From Paenibacillus arenilitoris (GTDB lineage: Bacteria > Bacillota > Bacilli > Paenibacillales > Paenibacillaceae), in the NCBI RefSeq assembly GCF_014705655.1, contig NZ_JACXIY010000034.1, forward strand, positions 1 to 64,000: a DNA stretch of 64,000 nt. Reading direction: 5' to 3'. Below the pieces are notes generated by a model. The model ran no database searches. It was given only the letters and a program-made list of their open reading frames with translations, and was not told the DNA's origin. This document shows, one piece after another, positions 24,488 through 32,812 of this stretch (its first letter is position 1; each line of letters starts with the position of its first letter). Made by a program: the position numbers and the translations under genes.

Positions 24488-25444
24488 ATGAATGACTTTT
24501 TCAATGCTTCCATTTGGGAAGATGCATGGAAAAATGATTCTGATACCGTGGTAAACAAGATGAGAAGAGCTGGAATTGATCCTGCCAGATCTTTTGACCA
24601 TAAAGCCAAAACCTTTAACGAACAATCGTTTAACGAAGAGGGTAGAAAACGAACCCAACGAATCATGAACTGGCTGGAAGGACAAGGAGTTCAATTCGAA
24701 AATAATAGCATTTTGGATATTGGCGCCGCATCGGGCGTATTCTCAGTACCTTTTGCAGAGCAAGGGGCTCAAGTAACCGCCGTAGAGACTTCTCCTCCGC
24801 AAATAGAATTACTCGAAAAGAACATCTCTAAATTCGCCGAAGACCAGGTGAAGATCATTTCTGAAAAGTTTGAAGATATTGATGTTAAAACAAAAGGCTG
24901 GAATCAGGCCTTTGATCTCGTCTTTGTATCGATGTGTCCAGTCATTCATGATTGGCAGAGCGTGGAGAAGGTTCTTCAGTGCGCTCGGAAGTTCTGTTAT
25001 ATCAGTATGCCGATAAATCCTGCGGAGCACAGCCTTGTGAGCGAAGTTTGGCCTCTCATCACGGGTCAGACCTTCCATACGAAACCTATGGAAATGGGAT
25101 ATTTACTTCATTTGTTGTATCTAAAAGGTTATGCTTATGAGTCGCTAATCACGTGGGAAACGAAAACAACAGAGGTCACCAGAGAAGCGGCATTGCAGGA
25201 AACAATGACTTGGCTTCGCCATCATCATCTTCCTACAGATGAACATGAGCAGAATCGGAAAATCATAAATGAATATTTAGAGCAAGCCTATTCGTCCGGC
25301 AAAGTAGTCATCCGGAAGGGAGGACGTTTTGGCAAGGTACTGATTCGATTACAGGACAGAACATGTATATGGGAGAAATTTGATTTCGGTAAATCGAGTT
25401 GGGAGTCCAGAAAAATAGAGATCCCTTTCCGGTCAAGCCATTAA
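24488..25444 (+). CDS. Class I SAM-dependent methyltransferase
   Basis: Cytosolic methyltransferase of 318 residues. The SAM motif I is ILDIGAASGVFSVPFAEQGA at about 80, and a motif II acid follows in VTAVETSP. GAGG lies upstream of the ATG, 9 bp past the MFS stop, so it is likely cotranscribed with the pump. The acceptor could be a small molecule or antibiotic, but this cannot be read from the sequence. Confidence 0.85.
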   Translation: MNDFFNASIWEDAWKNDSDTVVNKMRRAGIDPARSFDHKAKTFNEQSFNEEGRKRTQRIMNWLEGQGVQFENNSILDIGAASGVFSVPFAEQGAQVTAVETSPPQIELLEKNISKFAEDQVKIISEKFEDIDVKTKGWNQAFDLVFVSMCPVIHDWQSVEKVLQCARKFCYISMPINPAEHSLVSEVWPLITGQTFHTKPMEMGYLLHLLYLKGYAYESLITWETKTTEVTREAALQETMTWLRHHHLPTDEHEQNRKIINEYLEQAYSSGKVVIRKGGRFGKVLIRLQDRTCIWEKFDFGKSSWESRKIEIPFRSSH

Positions 25445-25582
25445 GTCCAGTAAACGGAGATATACCAAGGCTGGGTAAAATATCATGACCACGACTTGGA
25501 GCTGGCCGTGCCGCCAGCGGGTTGATCGCTACGCGAGATCGCGCACCAGAAGTGCAGCTGTTTCGCTGCCAGGGCACAAGCG

Positions 25583-26247
25583 CGGTTCCGGCCGTTCTTG
25601 CCGGACGAGTCGCTGGATGTCGCATCTTACGACCGCTAAATCACGAACTTATTGGATCATGACATTCAGGGGGGATCATCAACGGAACGACGGGAGAAGC
25701 TCCGACGGTCTCGTGGGTGCCATCGCAAGAGGGCATTATCGAACATTTCAGGCGTGCCGCGCAAACGGGATTGCCCGTGATCGCGTATAAAGTTTCCTCC
25801 CGCACGGGCGTGCGCTTAAGCGCGAACGCGGCAGCGGCAATCCTCGCGCTGGACGGGGTTCTGGGAATGAAGGACAGTTCCGGCGGGACCGAGCTGTTCT
25901 CGGCGCTGACGCGACTTCGCGTATCGAAGCCCATCCTATGCGGGGAAGACGCGAGCTTTCTCGCGATGCTGCATCTGGGGGCCGCGGGAGGCCTATTAGC
26001 ATCGGCCAACCTCAGGACGGAGACGATCCTGGAGACGTATCGGCAATTCCGAGACGGCAAGACGGTCCAGGCGGAGAACTCCTTCCATTCGCTGGCTCCT
26101 CTAATCGAGCGGTTGTTCCGGGAGTCGAACCCCGCTCCCCTCAAATGGCTGCTCTCGCATCAAGGTACTTTGGCGTCGGAGACACTTCGCCTGCCGCTGA
26201 TGCCCATATCCGGCGAACTGGGACAGCAACTCGTGAAGGAGCTTTAG
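25583..26247 (+). pseudogene. Decayed DapA/DHDPS-family aldolase gene
   Basis: The C-terminal part (from about 25690) reads as a dihydrodipicolinate synthase/N-acetylneuraminate lyase barrel, with the Schiff-base lysine in GMKDSSGG and the YKVSSRTG motif. Upstream, RPFLPDESLDVASYDR is followed by an in-frame TAA (25637-25639), then ITNLLDHDIQG. A frame change near 25672 enters GIINGTTGEAPTVSW. The frame then jumps to PSQEGIIEHF, so roughly 50 residues of the barrel are missing. Stop, frameshift and deletion together show that the gene is dead. Confidence 0.75.
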
Positions 26248-26882
26248 CTATCGTGCCGATCACGGGTGTTTACAGGGAATCGCAGCACCGTTTTCAGCTT
26301 TGACGGCTCGGTCTTACGGGGATCCGACAAATAAATTTCCCGATGAATTTTGCTGGACCGGATAAATCCCTGTTCCGTACAAAACGCTTCCATCCGGGCA
26401 AAGCTTTCCGGTTCTTCGTCGAAGCTTCCAATATGCATCATTTGACAATTCAATCCGTCTTCGACATGCTCAAACCGGATCTTCTCAAGAAACGGATTTG
26501 CCCTTTTCCTTTTTGTCTGTTCCAAAAATCGTTCGAAATGTTGCTCGGTTAGAAAATCGGGTTGGCGGATCATAATGGTGTATTTAAAATTGCTTTTGTC
26601 CGTCGCGGGCTTTGACCGGTCGAGCAAGTCCCATTCGCCCTCGAGCGGAAAAACCGTATATTCATAGTATCCATCCGGCACATTTTCGCTTTTGTAAGAC
26701 ATTTTCACCGCATAACTCATACTGTACAAAGCTTCCGTCGCCATGGCGAACTCCTCGCCGTTCGGGTCCCCGGAACCGCCGACCGTAAAAAACGGCATCC
26801 TCGGCACTTCCACGATTTCCGGCGACGTTTTCGGCCTGTAGAGTTCCTTGTAATCTTTTTTATAATCCACCTTTTTGCCCAA
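26244..26882 (-). CDS. GyrI-like effector-binding domain protein
   Basis: About 213 residues, family of GyrI-like/SOUL small-molecule-binding proteins (VEVPRMPFFTVGGSGDPNG at the start, and PDFLTEQHFERFLEQTKRKR). TTG 26882 is preferred because AAGGAG lies 9 bases upstream; an ATG at 26924 has no ribosome site. It is convergent with, and overlaps by a few bases, the DapA remnant. The ligand is unknown; members can bind drugs or heterocycles. Confidence 0.85.
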   Translation of the reverse strand: MGKKVDYKKDYKELYRPKTSPEIVEVPRMPFFTVGGSGDPNGEEFAMATEALYSMSYAVKMSYKSENVPDGYYEYTVFPLEGEWDLLDRSKPATDKSNFKYTIMIRQPDFLTEQHFERFLEQTKRKRANPFLEKIRFEHVEDGLNCQMMHIGSFDEEPESFARMEAFCTEQGFIRSSKIHREIYLSDPRKTEPSKLKTVLRFPVNTRDRHDS

Positions 26883-26949
26883 AGCCGACCTCTCCTTTTC
26901 ACCTATTACCGCTTTAAAAAACATCGAGCGTAGCTTTATCCTAACCGCA

Positions 26950-27786
26950 TCACACTGACACCGTTATGTCAGTGGCATTTGATTTTATTCGGCGCGCGAC
27001 CTGAAGAACGGCGCCCCAGTGGCGGCGAACCGACTTTTCCGGACGGCGATTGAGACGAATTCGGATTTCGTTGAATAGCTTGTCTCGCTTCCATCCCTCC
27101 ATAAGGATATGCCCGGAGAAGGTTTCGAGGAGTTTAACGTACGCCTCCGCATCATAAATGCGCTCCCAATCGAAATACCGCAGGTGAACAACCTCAAACA
27201 GACCGCTTCTCTCCATCTCATCCCTCTGCTCGCTAAGCTCCCCCGGCCGCGGCCAATCGTTGTCGTCTACCGATTTCCCTTCGCCGAGCTCATAATAAAC
27301 GGTTTGAATTTCGCGGAAGAAGGGATCTCCCCCGTCCGGAAAAACGTGATCCGCGTTCCAAAATGCCAGGTATCCGCCGGGACGAAGGAGCTGCCATGCC
27401 TTCCTGTACCGAACTTCGGGATCCATCCATTTCCAGGCGGTTGCGGCGTATACCAGATCAAACCCGTTCTCCGTCTCCGGCTGCCAGTCCTCGAAGTTCC
27501 CATTGATGACGTCAACGTCCATGCCGGCCAGGTTTTGACGGGCGACTGCAGCGAGTTCGGCGCCAAGTTCTATGCACGTGATTTTGAATCCGCGCTTGGC
27601 TAGCGGAAGAGTAGCCTTTCCCGTAGCGCAACCCACTTCCAACAAACGATCGCCCGGATTCAAATTTGCTGCATGGATCAAATCGTCGAATAATGAATCC
27701 GGGTAATCCGGACGCGCCTGCTGATAAATACTCGCGGCTTGTTCAAATGACTCGCGCAACTTCATGGCATCGTTCTTCACACTCAT
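26950..27786 (-). CDS. Class I SAM-dependent methyltransferase
   Basis: About 278 residues, with motif I LLEVGCATGKATLPLAKRGF at about 60 and motif II in TCIELGAELA. The layout SFEQAASIYQQARPDYPDSLFDDLI is common in family 11/25-type methyltransferases of unknown substrate. AGGAGG precedes the ATG. It is transcribed divergently from the VOC gene. Confidence 0.85.
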   Translation of the reverse strand: MSVKNDAMKLRESFEQAASIYQQARPDYPDSLFDDLIHAANLNPGDRLLEVGCATGKATLPLAKRGFKITCIELGAELAAVARQNLAGMDVDVINGNFEDWQPETENGFDLVYAATAWKWMDPEVRYRKAWQLLRPGGYLAFWNADHVFPDGGDPFFREIQTVYYELGEGKSVDDNDWPRPGELSEQRDEMERSGLFEVVHLRYFDWERIYDAEAYVKLLETFSGHILMEGWKRDKLFNEIRIRLNRRPEKSVRRHWGAVLQVARRIKSNATDITVSV

Positions 27787-28029
27787 AATACCTCCTGATC
27801 GGTGTTTGCCTTTAAGTATGCACTAACGTTGGCAAGAAATCATCTTCATCACACGATGAACCGAACTGCCGATGAGCGATGCAAAGAAACCTTAAAGCAC
27901 TTGCCGGATTCCTTGCTTTCCGGATTGAAGGATTCGGATGCCGCGAGTTGAACTTTAGCATTTGCACGAATGTTGTACGATAAAAGGGTAACGGAGTTAA
28001 TAAGCCCTTTCTACGAGGAGGATGATCAC

Positions 28030-28758
28030 TTGTCAGCAGAAAGCTTCGAAACCGCGATCCCCATTTTACCGAGCAGATCCATTGACGAACAGCTGGATTT
28101 CTACCAAGCGTTAGGCTTCGAAGTGACTTATCGTCAAGCTAAGCCGAACCTGTACGCTTGCGTCCGCCATCGGATCGTGGAGCTGCATTTCTTCGTCCTT
28201 AAGCAGCTGGACCCGGCGAATTCTTATAGCATGTGCTACGTCCATGTTCCCGACGTGGATGCCGTGTACAAGGAATTCAGCGAGAACTTAAAGAAAAAGT
28301 ACCGTAAAGTCCTAACCAAAGGACTTCCCCGAATTTCTAAACCGAGCGACCTGATGGAGGACCGCAGATTCAACCTGATCGACCCTGCCGGCAACCGCCT
28401 GCTGATCGGAACGAAACATACCGCCATAAAGCTTATCGTAGAGGAAACCTCCAAATTCGCAAGCGCGTTTGAGACCTCATACCGGTTGATGTACGCCAAA
28501 GACGAGCCTGCCGATGCAGCCAAAGTGCTGGATCATGTCCTTCCGAAAGCGGAAGAGGCATCGGCAACGCTTCGCTATAGAGCTTACGTACTCCGAGCCG
28601 ATATCGCCGTCTCTATGGAGGAATGGGCGATTGCGGGTACTTATGTTCAGGAAGCGAATCGGATGACGTTATCCGATACGGAACTCGGCGAGGTGGCGGA
28701 GCAATTCGAGAAAGTTAAGGAGCTTAGAGACGCGATCGAAAGGAAGGAGCGATCGTAA
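28030..28758 (+). CDS. VOC (glyoxalase/bleomycin-resistance) family protein with TPR-like tail
   Basis: About 242 residues. The N-terminal VOC domain (IPILPSRSIDEQLDFYQALGFEVTYRQ) is joined to an alpha-helical tail from about residue 140 that looks like tetratricopeptide repeats. TTG 28030 is chosen because AGGAGG lies 8 bases upstream; the ATG at 27970 lacks a ribosome site. VOC proteins bind metals or drugs; no catalytic role is assigned here. Confidence 0.8.
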   Translation: MSAESFETAIPILPSRSIDEQLDFYQALGFEVTYRQAKPNLYACVRHRIVELHFFVLKQLDPANSYSMCYVHVPDVDAVYKEFSENLKKKYRKVLTKGLPRISKPSDLMEDRRFNLIDPAGNRLLIGTKHTAIKLIVEETSKFASAFETSYRLMYAKDEPADAAKVLDHVLPKAEEASATLRYRAYVLRADIAVSMEEWAIAGTYVQEANRMTLSDTELGEVAEQFEKVKELRDAIERKERS

Positions 28759-28853
28759 ATAACATTTCTATGGCGGACAACGCTTTAAAGGCTAATCCTC
28801 CGTAAGGGATGACCTTTCCGACAGGCTGCGCATCAGCACGGCTGGCCAAGCAA

Positions 28854-28877
28854 AAAGGCTGCGGTTGTGCAGCCTTT
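28854..28877 (+). terminator. Possible terminator after the VOC gene
   Basis: AAAGGCTGC pairs with GCAGCCTTT around a 6-base loop, about 95 bp downstream of the VOC stop. The stem is perfect, but the T run is short, so the assignment is weak. Confidence 0.4.
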
Positions 28878-28907
28878 GCGCCATCGATGAGGCGGCCGGA
28901 AGAAACA

Positions 28908-29036
28908 CCTGCTTATGTGCAGGTATTTCAAGGACATGAGCCCCTATCGAGCTTGCCAAACGAAAAAAAGATGTACTACCGCAGGCATTAGCCTCGCAGC
29001 ACGCATGGAGAGACTAAATTCCTGCACATTTGCAGG
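28908..29036 (+). repeat. Pair of CCTGC-6-GCAGG hairpin modules
   Basis: CCTGC-TTATGT-GCAGG at 28908-28923 and CCTGC-ACATTT-GCAGG at 29021-29036 are the same inverted module 113 bp apart; a further GCAGG lies at 28981-28985. The DNA between them has no credible gene. The arrangement looks like a dispersed intergenic repeat family of the Paenibacillus type, which should be checked against the genome. Confidence 0.5.
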
Positions 29037-29043
29037 CATCGGT

Positions 29044-29181
29044 ATGAACCGCGCTGCCCGAGGGCCGAACATGCGGCGGCTCCCTCATGAACCGCGCTGC
29101 CCGAGGCAGTTCATGCGGCGGCTCCGGCATGAGACGCACTGCCGAAGGGCAGCTCACACGGCGGCTTCGGCACGAGACGCT
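29044..29181 (+). repeat. Tandem repeat, unit about 43 bp, three copies plus a partial
   Basis: Units at 29044-29086, 29087-29128 and 29129-29171 each start ATGA(A/G)(A/C)CGC and carry CTGCC, then CGGCGGCT near the end; a fragment follows to 29181. Copies 1 and 2 are closest and copy 3 is more diverged. The array lies in the gap between the VOC gene and the CBM9-like gene and is not coding in any convincing frame. Confidence 0.6.
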
Positions 29182-29217
29182 AATCGAGCGAACCTTCCAA
29201 CTTTCGAAATGGGCGCT

Positions 29218-29868
29218 TCAGCCCAAATGGCGGTCCCCCAGCGTCAGCGTTCCGAAGCTGGCGCTGCGGTGAAAATCGGGCACGGCGGACTGTACCTCCG
29301 CCCAGCTCAAATAATGAGGGGCCGGCGTCCGGTCGCCGCATTTGTAGAAATTGCCTCTCATCGCCGCGCCCGGAACGGCGCGAAAGTCCGGGAACGAGCG
29401 TCTTATGAACGCAAACGGAATACGCAGGTCAAGCTTCCAATAGATCCGGCCGCTTGCCGGATCCCGCAAGCCGACTTCGGCACGTATGCCGATCGGGGCG
29501 TCAGCGATTTTTTGGCGGTTCTCGCGCGGTTCGCCGACCTCCAGCAGCAGCGTCCCGGCCGCATTCAGCTCAAAGTTGAAGTAACGCGAATCCTTGTCCG
29601 GAATCGGCTGGACGAAAAACTCGACGCAGCTGTCCTCGTACACCGGAGCCCCGTCCTCCTTATGCCGGACGACCGGCGATTCCTCGAATACCCGGAATTG
29701 CACGTACAGCGCTTCTTCGTCATAAACGCCGCGCACCTCGGTCTCGGGAGGCCGATCAAGCAGCAGCCATTGCCGATTATTCACCGCAACCGGCGGCAGC
29801 CGCAGCCACTCCTCGTTTGAAAGCTCCGCAGCCGCCGCGTCATAAGGAAACTCATGATGTTTGTTCAT
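29218..29868 (-). CDS. Carbohydrate-binding family 9-like protein
   Basis: About 216 residues, CBM9-like beta-sandwich (DEEALYVQFRVFEESPVV; EDSCVEFFVQPIPDKDSRYF; YWKLDLRIPFAFI). No signal peptide is visible, so it is probably intracellular or exported by an unusual route. The start is uncertain: ATG 29868 has no clear ribosome site and ATG 29898 overlaps the upstream stop. It follows the oxidoreductase by 11 bp and is likely co-transcribed. Confidence 0.8.
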   Translation of the reverse strand: MNKHHEFPYDAAAAELSNEEWLRLPPVAVNNRQWLLLDRPPETEVRGVYDEEALYVQFRVFEESPVVRHKEDGAPVYEDSCVEFFVQPIPDKDSRYFNFELNAAGTLLLEVGEPRENRQKIADAPIGIRAEVGLRDPASGRIYWKLDLRIPFAFIRRSFPDFRAVPGAAMRGNFYKCGDRTPAPHYLSWAEVQSAVPDFHRSASFGTLTLGDRHLG

Positions 29869-29879
29869 ATGGAGAACCG

Positions 29880-30902
29880 TTACGGTACGGCAACCCATTC
29901 GCCGCGCCGGTCCGCCGATTCCCGCTCCGCCGTCACGATCTCGATGCTCTCCTTCGTGCTGGCCGGCGTCGCCGTATCGAGCGGCAAGCCTTGAACGAGC
30001 GCTTCCGCAAAATATTTCAGCTGATAATAATAGCCGTGATCCGCCGGCAGCTCGGCCGTGAAGCCTTGGCCTTCATTCGGATGAACGCTCACGACGCCGT
30101 CCTCAAACTGGATATTGCCGTGCTCGAAATTGACTTTGTACCCCATCTCGAAGCCGAAATCGCCGTTCAGCGTCCAATCCACGTGAGAGGACACAATTTT
30201 GTCGTCCGCAAAGCGGTAATGCGTCGAGACGATATCGTAGCCGCTTCCCGGTATGACGTTCCGGCCGTAGCAGGATACCGCCTCCGGCTTGCCGAACAGC
30301 CAGTTGACGACGTCGGTATCGTGCACATGCATATCCAGCAGCGCGCCGCCGCCCTTCTCGTTTTGCAGCACCCAAGGCCCCCAGGAAGGCGTCCCTCCGC
30401 CGCGGTAGAAATGAGCGCTCGTGACGCTACCGAATTTGCCGCCCGCAACCAGCTCCCGCAAATAGACGTATGCCGGCCAGAAGCGCAGACATTGCCCGAT
30501 CATCAGCTGCTTGCCGCTTGCTTCCGCCGCGGCGATCATCGCGTCGCATTCCTCGGCGTTCATCGCCATCGGCTTCTCGCAGAGGACGTGAACGCCGCTG
30601 TTCAAGCATTGAACGGCTACGTCGCGGTGCAGGAAGGTCGGCAGCGTAATATCGACGGCATCAAGCCGCTCGCCCTCCAGCATCGCTTGCACCGACGTAT
30701 ATTTGCGGAACCGCCCGTAATCGATCTCGTTGCCCGAGGACGTGTCGATATTGCCGCCGCCGCCTCCTCCGTTCAGCTTGGCCTCGTCGACGTCGCAAAG
30801 CGCAACGACGCGAATCGGCGCGCCTTCCCTCTCGAGACGAAGATAATTCTCCAAATGCGTCTTGCCCATGAAGCCAAGCCCGATCAGTCCGATATTCAGC
30901 AT
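29880..30902 (-). CDS. Gfo/Idh/MocA family oxidoreductase
   Basis: NAD(P)-dependent dehydrogenase of about 340 residues. The Rossmann motif is GLIGLGFMGKTH at the N-terminus, and EKP lies in VLCEKPMAMNAEE. A run of six glycines (LNGGGGGGNID) sits in a Rossmann surface loop. ATG 30902 is chosen because it overlaps the stop of the isomerase gene (TGATG); the frame continues far upstream without family similarity. The isomerase-dehydrogenase pair suggests catabolism of a sugar or inositol-type compound. Confidence 0.92.
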   Translation of the reverse strand: MLNIGLIGLGFMGKTHLENYLRLEREGAPIRVVALCDVDEAKLNGGGGGGNIDTSSGNEIDYGRFRKYTSVQAMLEGERLDAVDITLPTFLHRDVAVQCLNSGVHVLCEKPMAMNAEECDAMIAAAEASGKQLMIGQCLRFWPAYVYLRELVAGGKFGSVTSAHFYRGGGTPSWGPWVLQNEKGGGALLDMHVHDTDVVNWLFGKPEAVSCYGRNVIPGSGYDIVSTHYRFADDKIVSSHVDWTLNGDFGFEMGYKVNFEHGNIQFEDGVVSVHPNEGQGFTAELPADHGYYYQLKYFAEALVQGLPLDTATPASTKESIEIVTAERESADRRGEWVAVP

Positions 30903-31750
30903 CAGCGTTCCGTCCTCCCCAATATGGCATCCATCGCCGCCGAAGTGTTGTACACGATTTGTTTCGTATGATAGGTGTAGGGCGGTATCATCTCCGCCGT
31001 CACGTAATCGTTGTAACCGATGGCTTCCAGCGCCCGCATAACCGCCGGGTAATCGACGTCTCCCGCGAGCAGGTCGACGAAGCCGTGAAGCCCTCCCGCC
31101 TGTCTGCGGTAATCCTTGAAATGAACCTTCTTGATGCGCTTGTTCAAAATGGAAATCCAATGCTCGGGGTAGCCCGCGTAGACGACATTGCCTACATCGA
31201 AGTAGGAGCCGACATAGTCGGAGCCGACCGCATCGATGAACCCGCGCATTTCCAGCGGCGACAGCAGAAACTTATTCCACACGTTCTCGATGCCGACCGA
31301 CACGCTCACCGCTTCCGCTTCCTTCGCCAGCTTCGAGAAGAACGCGAGCGCATTGTCGTATGCCCGGTCATAAGGCACGACCTGCGCATCCGGAATGAAA
31401 TCGACGCCGACCGCGCCAGGCACGATCAATACGGAATCGACTCCGAGCGCGGCGGCGTGCTCCAGCTGCTTCCTCGCAATATCGAACGCTTTGCCGCTCA
31501 CCTGCGGGTTCTCGCTCGTCGGCGGGTAGTCCCAGTACAGGCCGCTGGCCAGGCTGGACAGCTCGATGCCGGTATCGTCCGCGAAGCGGCGAACGGCGCG
31601 AACTTCCTCGGCCGTGCTCGCAAGGCTCAGCGGTCCGGTTTCGTTCAGCGACAGCTCGATGCCGTCAAAGCCCGCATCCTTGGCCAGTACAATGCTTTCC
31701 TCCAGGCTCATGCCTGCCGGGAAAGACCAGATATTGATTCCTTTTTTCAC
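30902..31750 (-). CDS. Sugar phosphate isomerase/epimerase (TIM barrel)
   Basis: About 282 residues, xylose-isomerase-like barrel family. Putative metal ligands are the glutamate in VGIENVWNK, the aspartate in YFDVGNV, the histidine in KVHFKDY and the glutamate in TAEMIPP. GTG 31750 has AAGGAGG 9 bases upstream. The AraC gene at 31858 is divergent with a 107-bp intergenic gap, so that regulator probably controls this operon. Confidence 0.9.
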   Translation of the reverse strand: MKKGINIWSFPAGMSLEESIVLAKDAGFDGIELSLNETGPLSLASTAEEVRAVRRFADDTGIELSSLASGLYWDYPPTSENPQVSGKAFDIARKQLEHAAALGVDSVLIVPGAVGVDFIPDAQVVPYDRAYDNALAFFSKLAKEAEAVSVSVGIENVWNKFLLSPLEMRGFIDAVGSDYVGSYFDVGNVVYAGYPEHWISILNKRIKKVHFKDYRRQAGGLHGFVDLLAGDVDYPAVMRALEAIGYNDYVTAEMIPPYTYHTKQIVYNTSAAMDAILGRTER

Positions 31751-31857
31751 GACGGTCAGCCTCCTTAGCTCGTTATAAAGCTAATTATAGCGACCGTCCC
31801 GAGGCTCGCCTTTAGCAAATCGGCCGGACCTTTTGCACAGCTCGAAAAGGATTTATA

Positions 31858-32805
31858 ATGAATGCAAACGAGAAGAAGACGGGGAGAGAGCCGCCCATGG
31901 AATTCGCACGCCATACGTTAAAAGAAACGCTTGCGGTGCGCAATCTGATTTCGTTCCATTACTTTGAATTTGCCAAAGGATATGTATTCGAAGGCGAGCA
32001 GCATGACTTTTGGGAGTTATTGTACGTGGACAAGGGGTCCGTCGAGGTCAGGGCGGACGACCGCACGCATCAGCTCGAGCAAGGCATGATCATATTCCAT
32101 AAACCCGGCGAGTTTCATACGGTCGAGGTCGGCCAGCGGCATAAGCCGCCGAACTTATTCGTGCTGTCGTTCGAGTGCGCTTCTCCGTGCATGGCCAGGC
32201 TCGAGAACGTTATCGCGCGGCTGGGCACGAATGAACGGAATCTGCTGTCGCTGCTGCTTCAGGAAGGCTTCCACTCCTTCGAGCCTCCCTACGACAATTC
32301 GCAAACCCACGAGCTCGTCCGCCGCGACGGCGCTCCGTTCGCCAGCGAGCAGGCGATGCGCAATTACTTGGAGATGCTGCTGATCCGGCTGATCCGGCAG
32401 CGGGACGATGCCGATCGCCAAGCCGCGCGCAAGCCCGCCTCGTTCCAAACCGAGAAGGCGGAGCAGCAGACGGCCGAGCGGATTATCGCGTTCATGCGCG
32501 AGCACCTGTCCGAGCAGCTTACGCTCGACAGGCTGTGCAAAGAGCTGCATCTCGGGAAAAGCCGACTGAAGGAAATTTTTCAAGCGCAGGCCGGCATCGG
32601 GGCGATGGACTATTTCAAGCAGCTGAAGATCGAGGAAGCGAAGACGCTTATTCGCGAGCAGCAGTACAACTTCACGGAAATTGCGGCCATGCTCGGTTAC
32701 GGCAGCATTCATTATTTCTCGCGCGATTTCAAGAAAGCGACCGGAATGCCGCCGTCGGATTACGCGCGTACCGCCAAAGCCCGCGTCCGGGTGGATCCGG
32801 TGTAA
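31858..32805 (+). CDS. AraC family transcriptional regulator (cupin type)
   Basis: About 315 residues. An N-terminal cupin-like sensor (HDFWELLYVDKGSVEVRADD, then GMIIFHKPGEFHTVEV) is joined to a C-terminal AraC double helix-turn-helix (LTLDRLCKELHLGKSRLKEIF and YGSIHYFSRDFKKATGMPPSDY). ATG 31858 has AAGGA upstream; ATG 31897 also has a fair site and gives a more typical N-terminus. It is soluble, unlike the other AraC proteins in this window. Confidence 0.9.
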   Translation: MNANEKKTGREPPMEFARHTLKETLAVRNLISFHYFEFAKGYVFEGEQHDFWELLYVDKGSVEVRADDRTHQLEQGMIIFHKPGEFHTVEVGQRHKPPNLFVLSFECASPCMARLENVIARLGTNERNLLSLLLQEGFHSFEPPYDNSQTHELVRRDGAPFASEQAMRNYLEMLLIRLIRQRDDADRQAARKPASFQTEKAEQQTAERIIAFMREHLSEQLTLDRLCKELHLGKSRLKEIFQAQAGIGAMDYFKQLKIEEAKTLIREQQYNFTEIAAMLGYGSIHYFSRDFKKATGMPPSDYARTAKARVRVDPV

Positions 32806-32812
32806 AGTCGAC

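Noticed and set aside
28809..28991. 60-residue frame in the gap after the VOC gene
   Set aside because: It spans the repeat modules and has no ribosome site; it looks like translated intergenic repeat.
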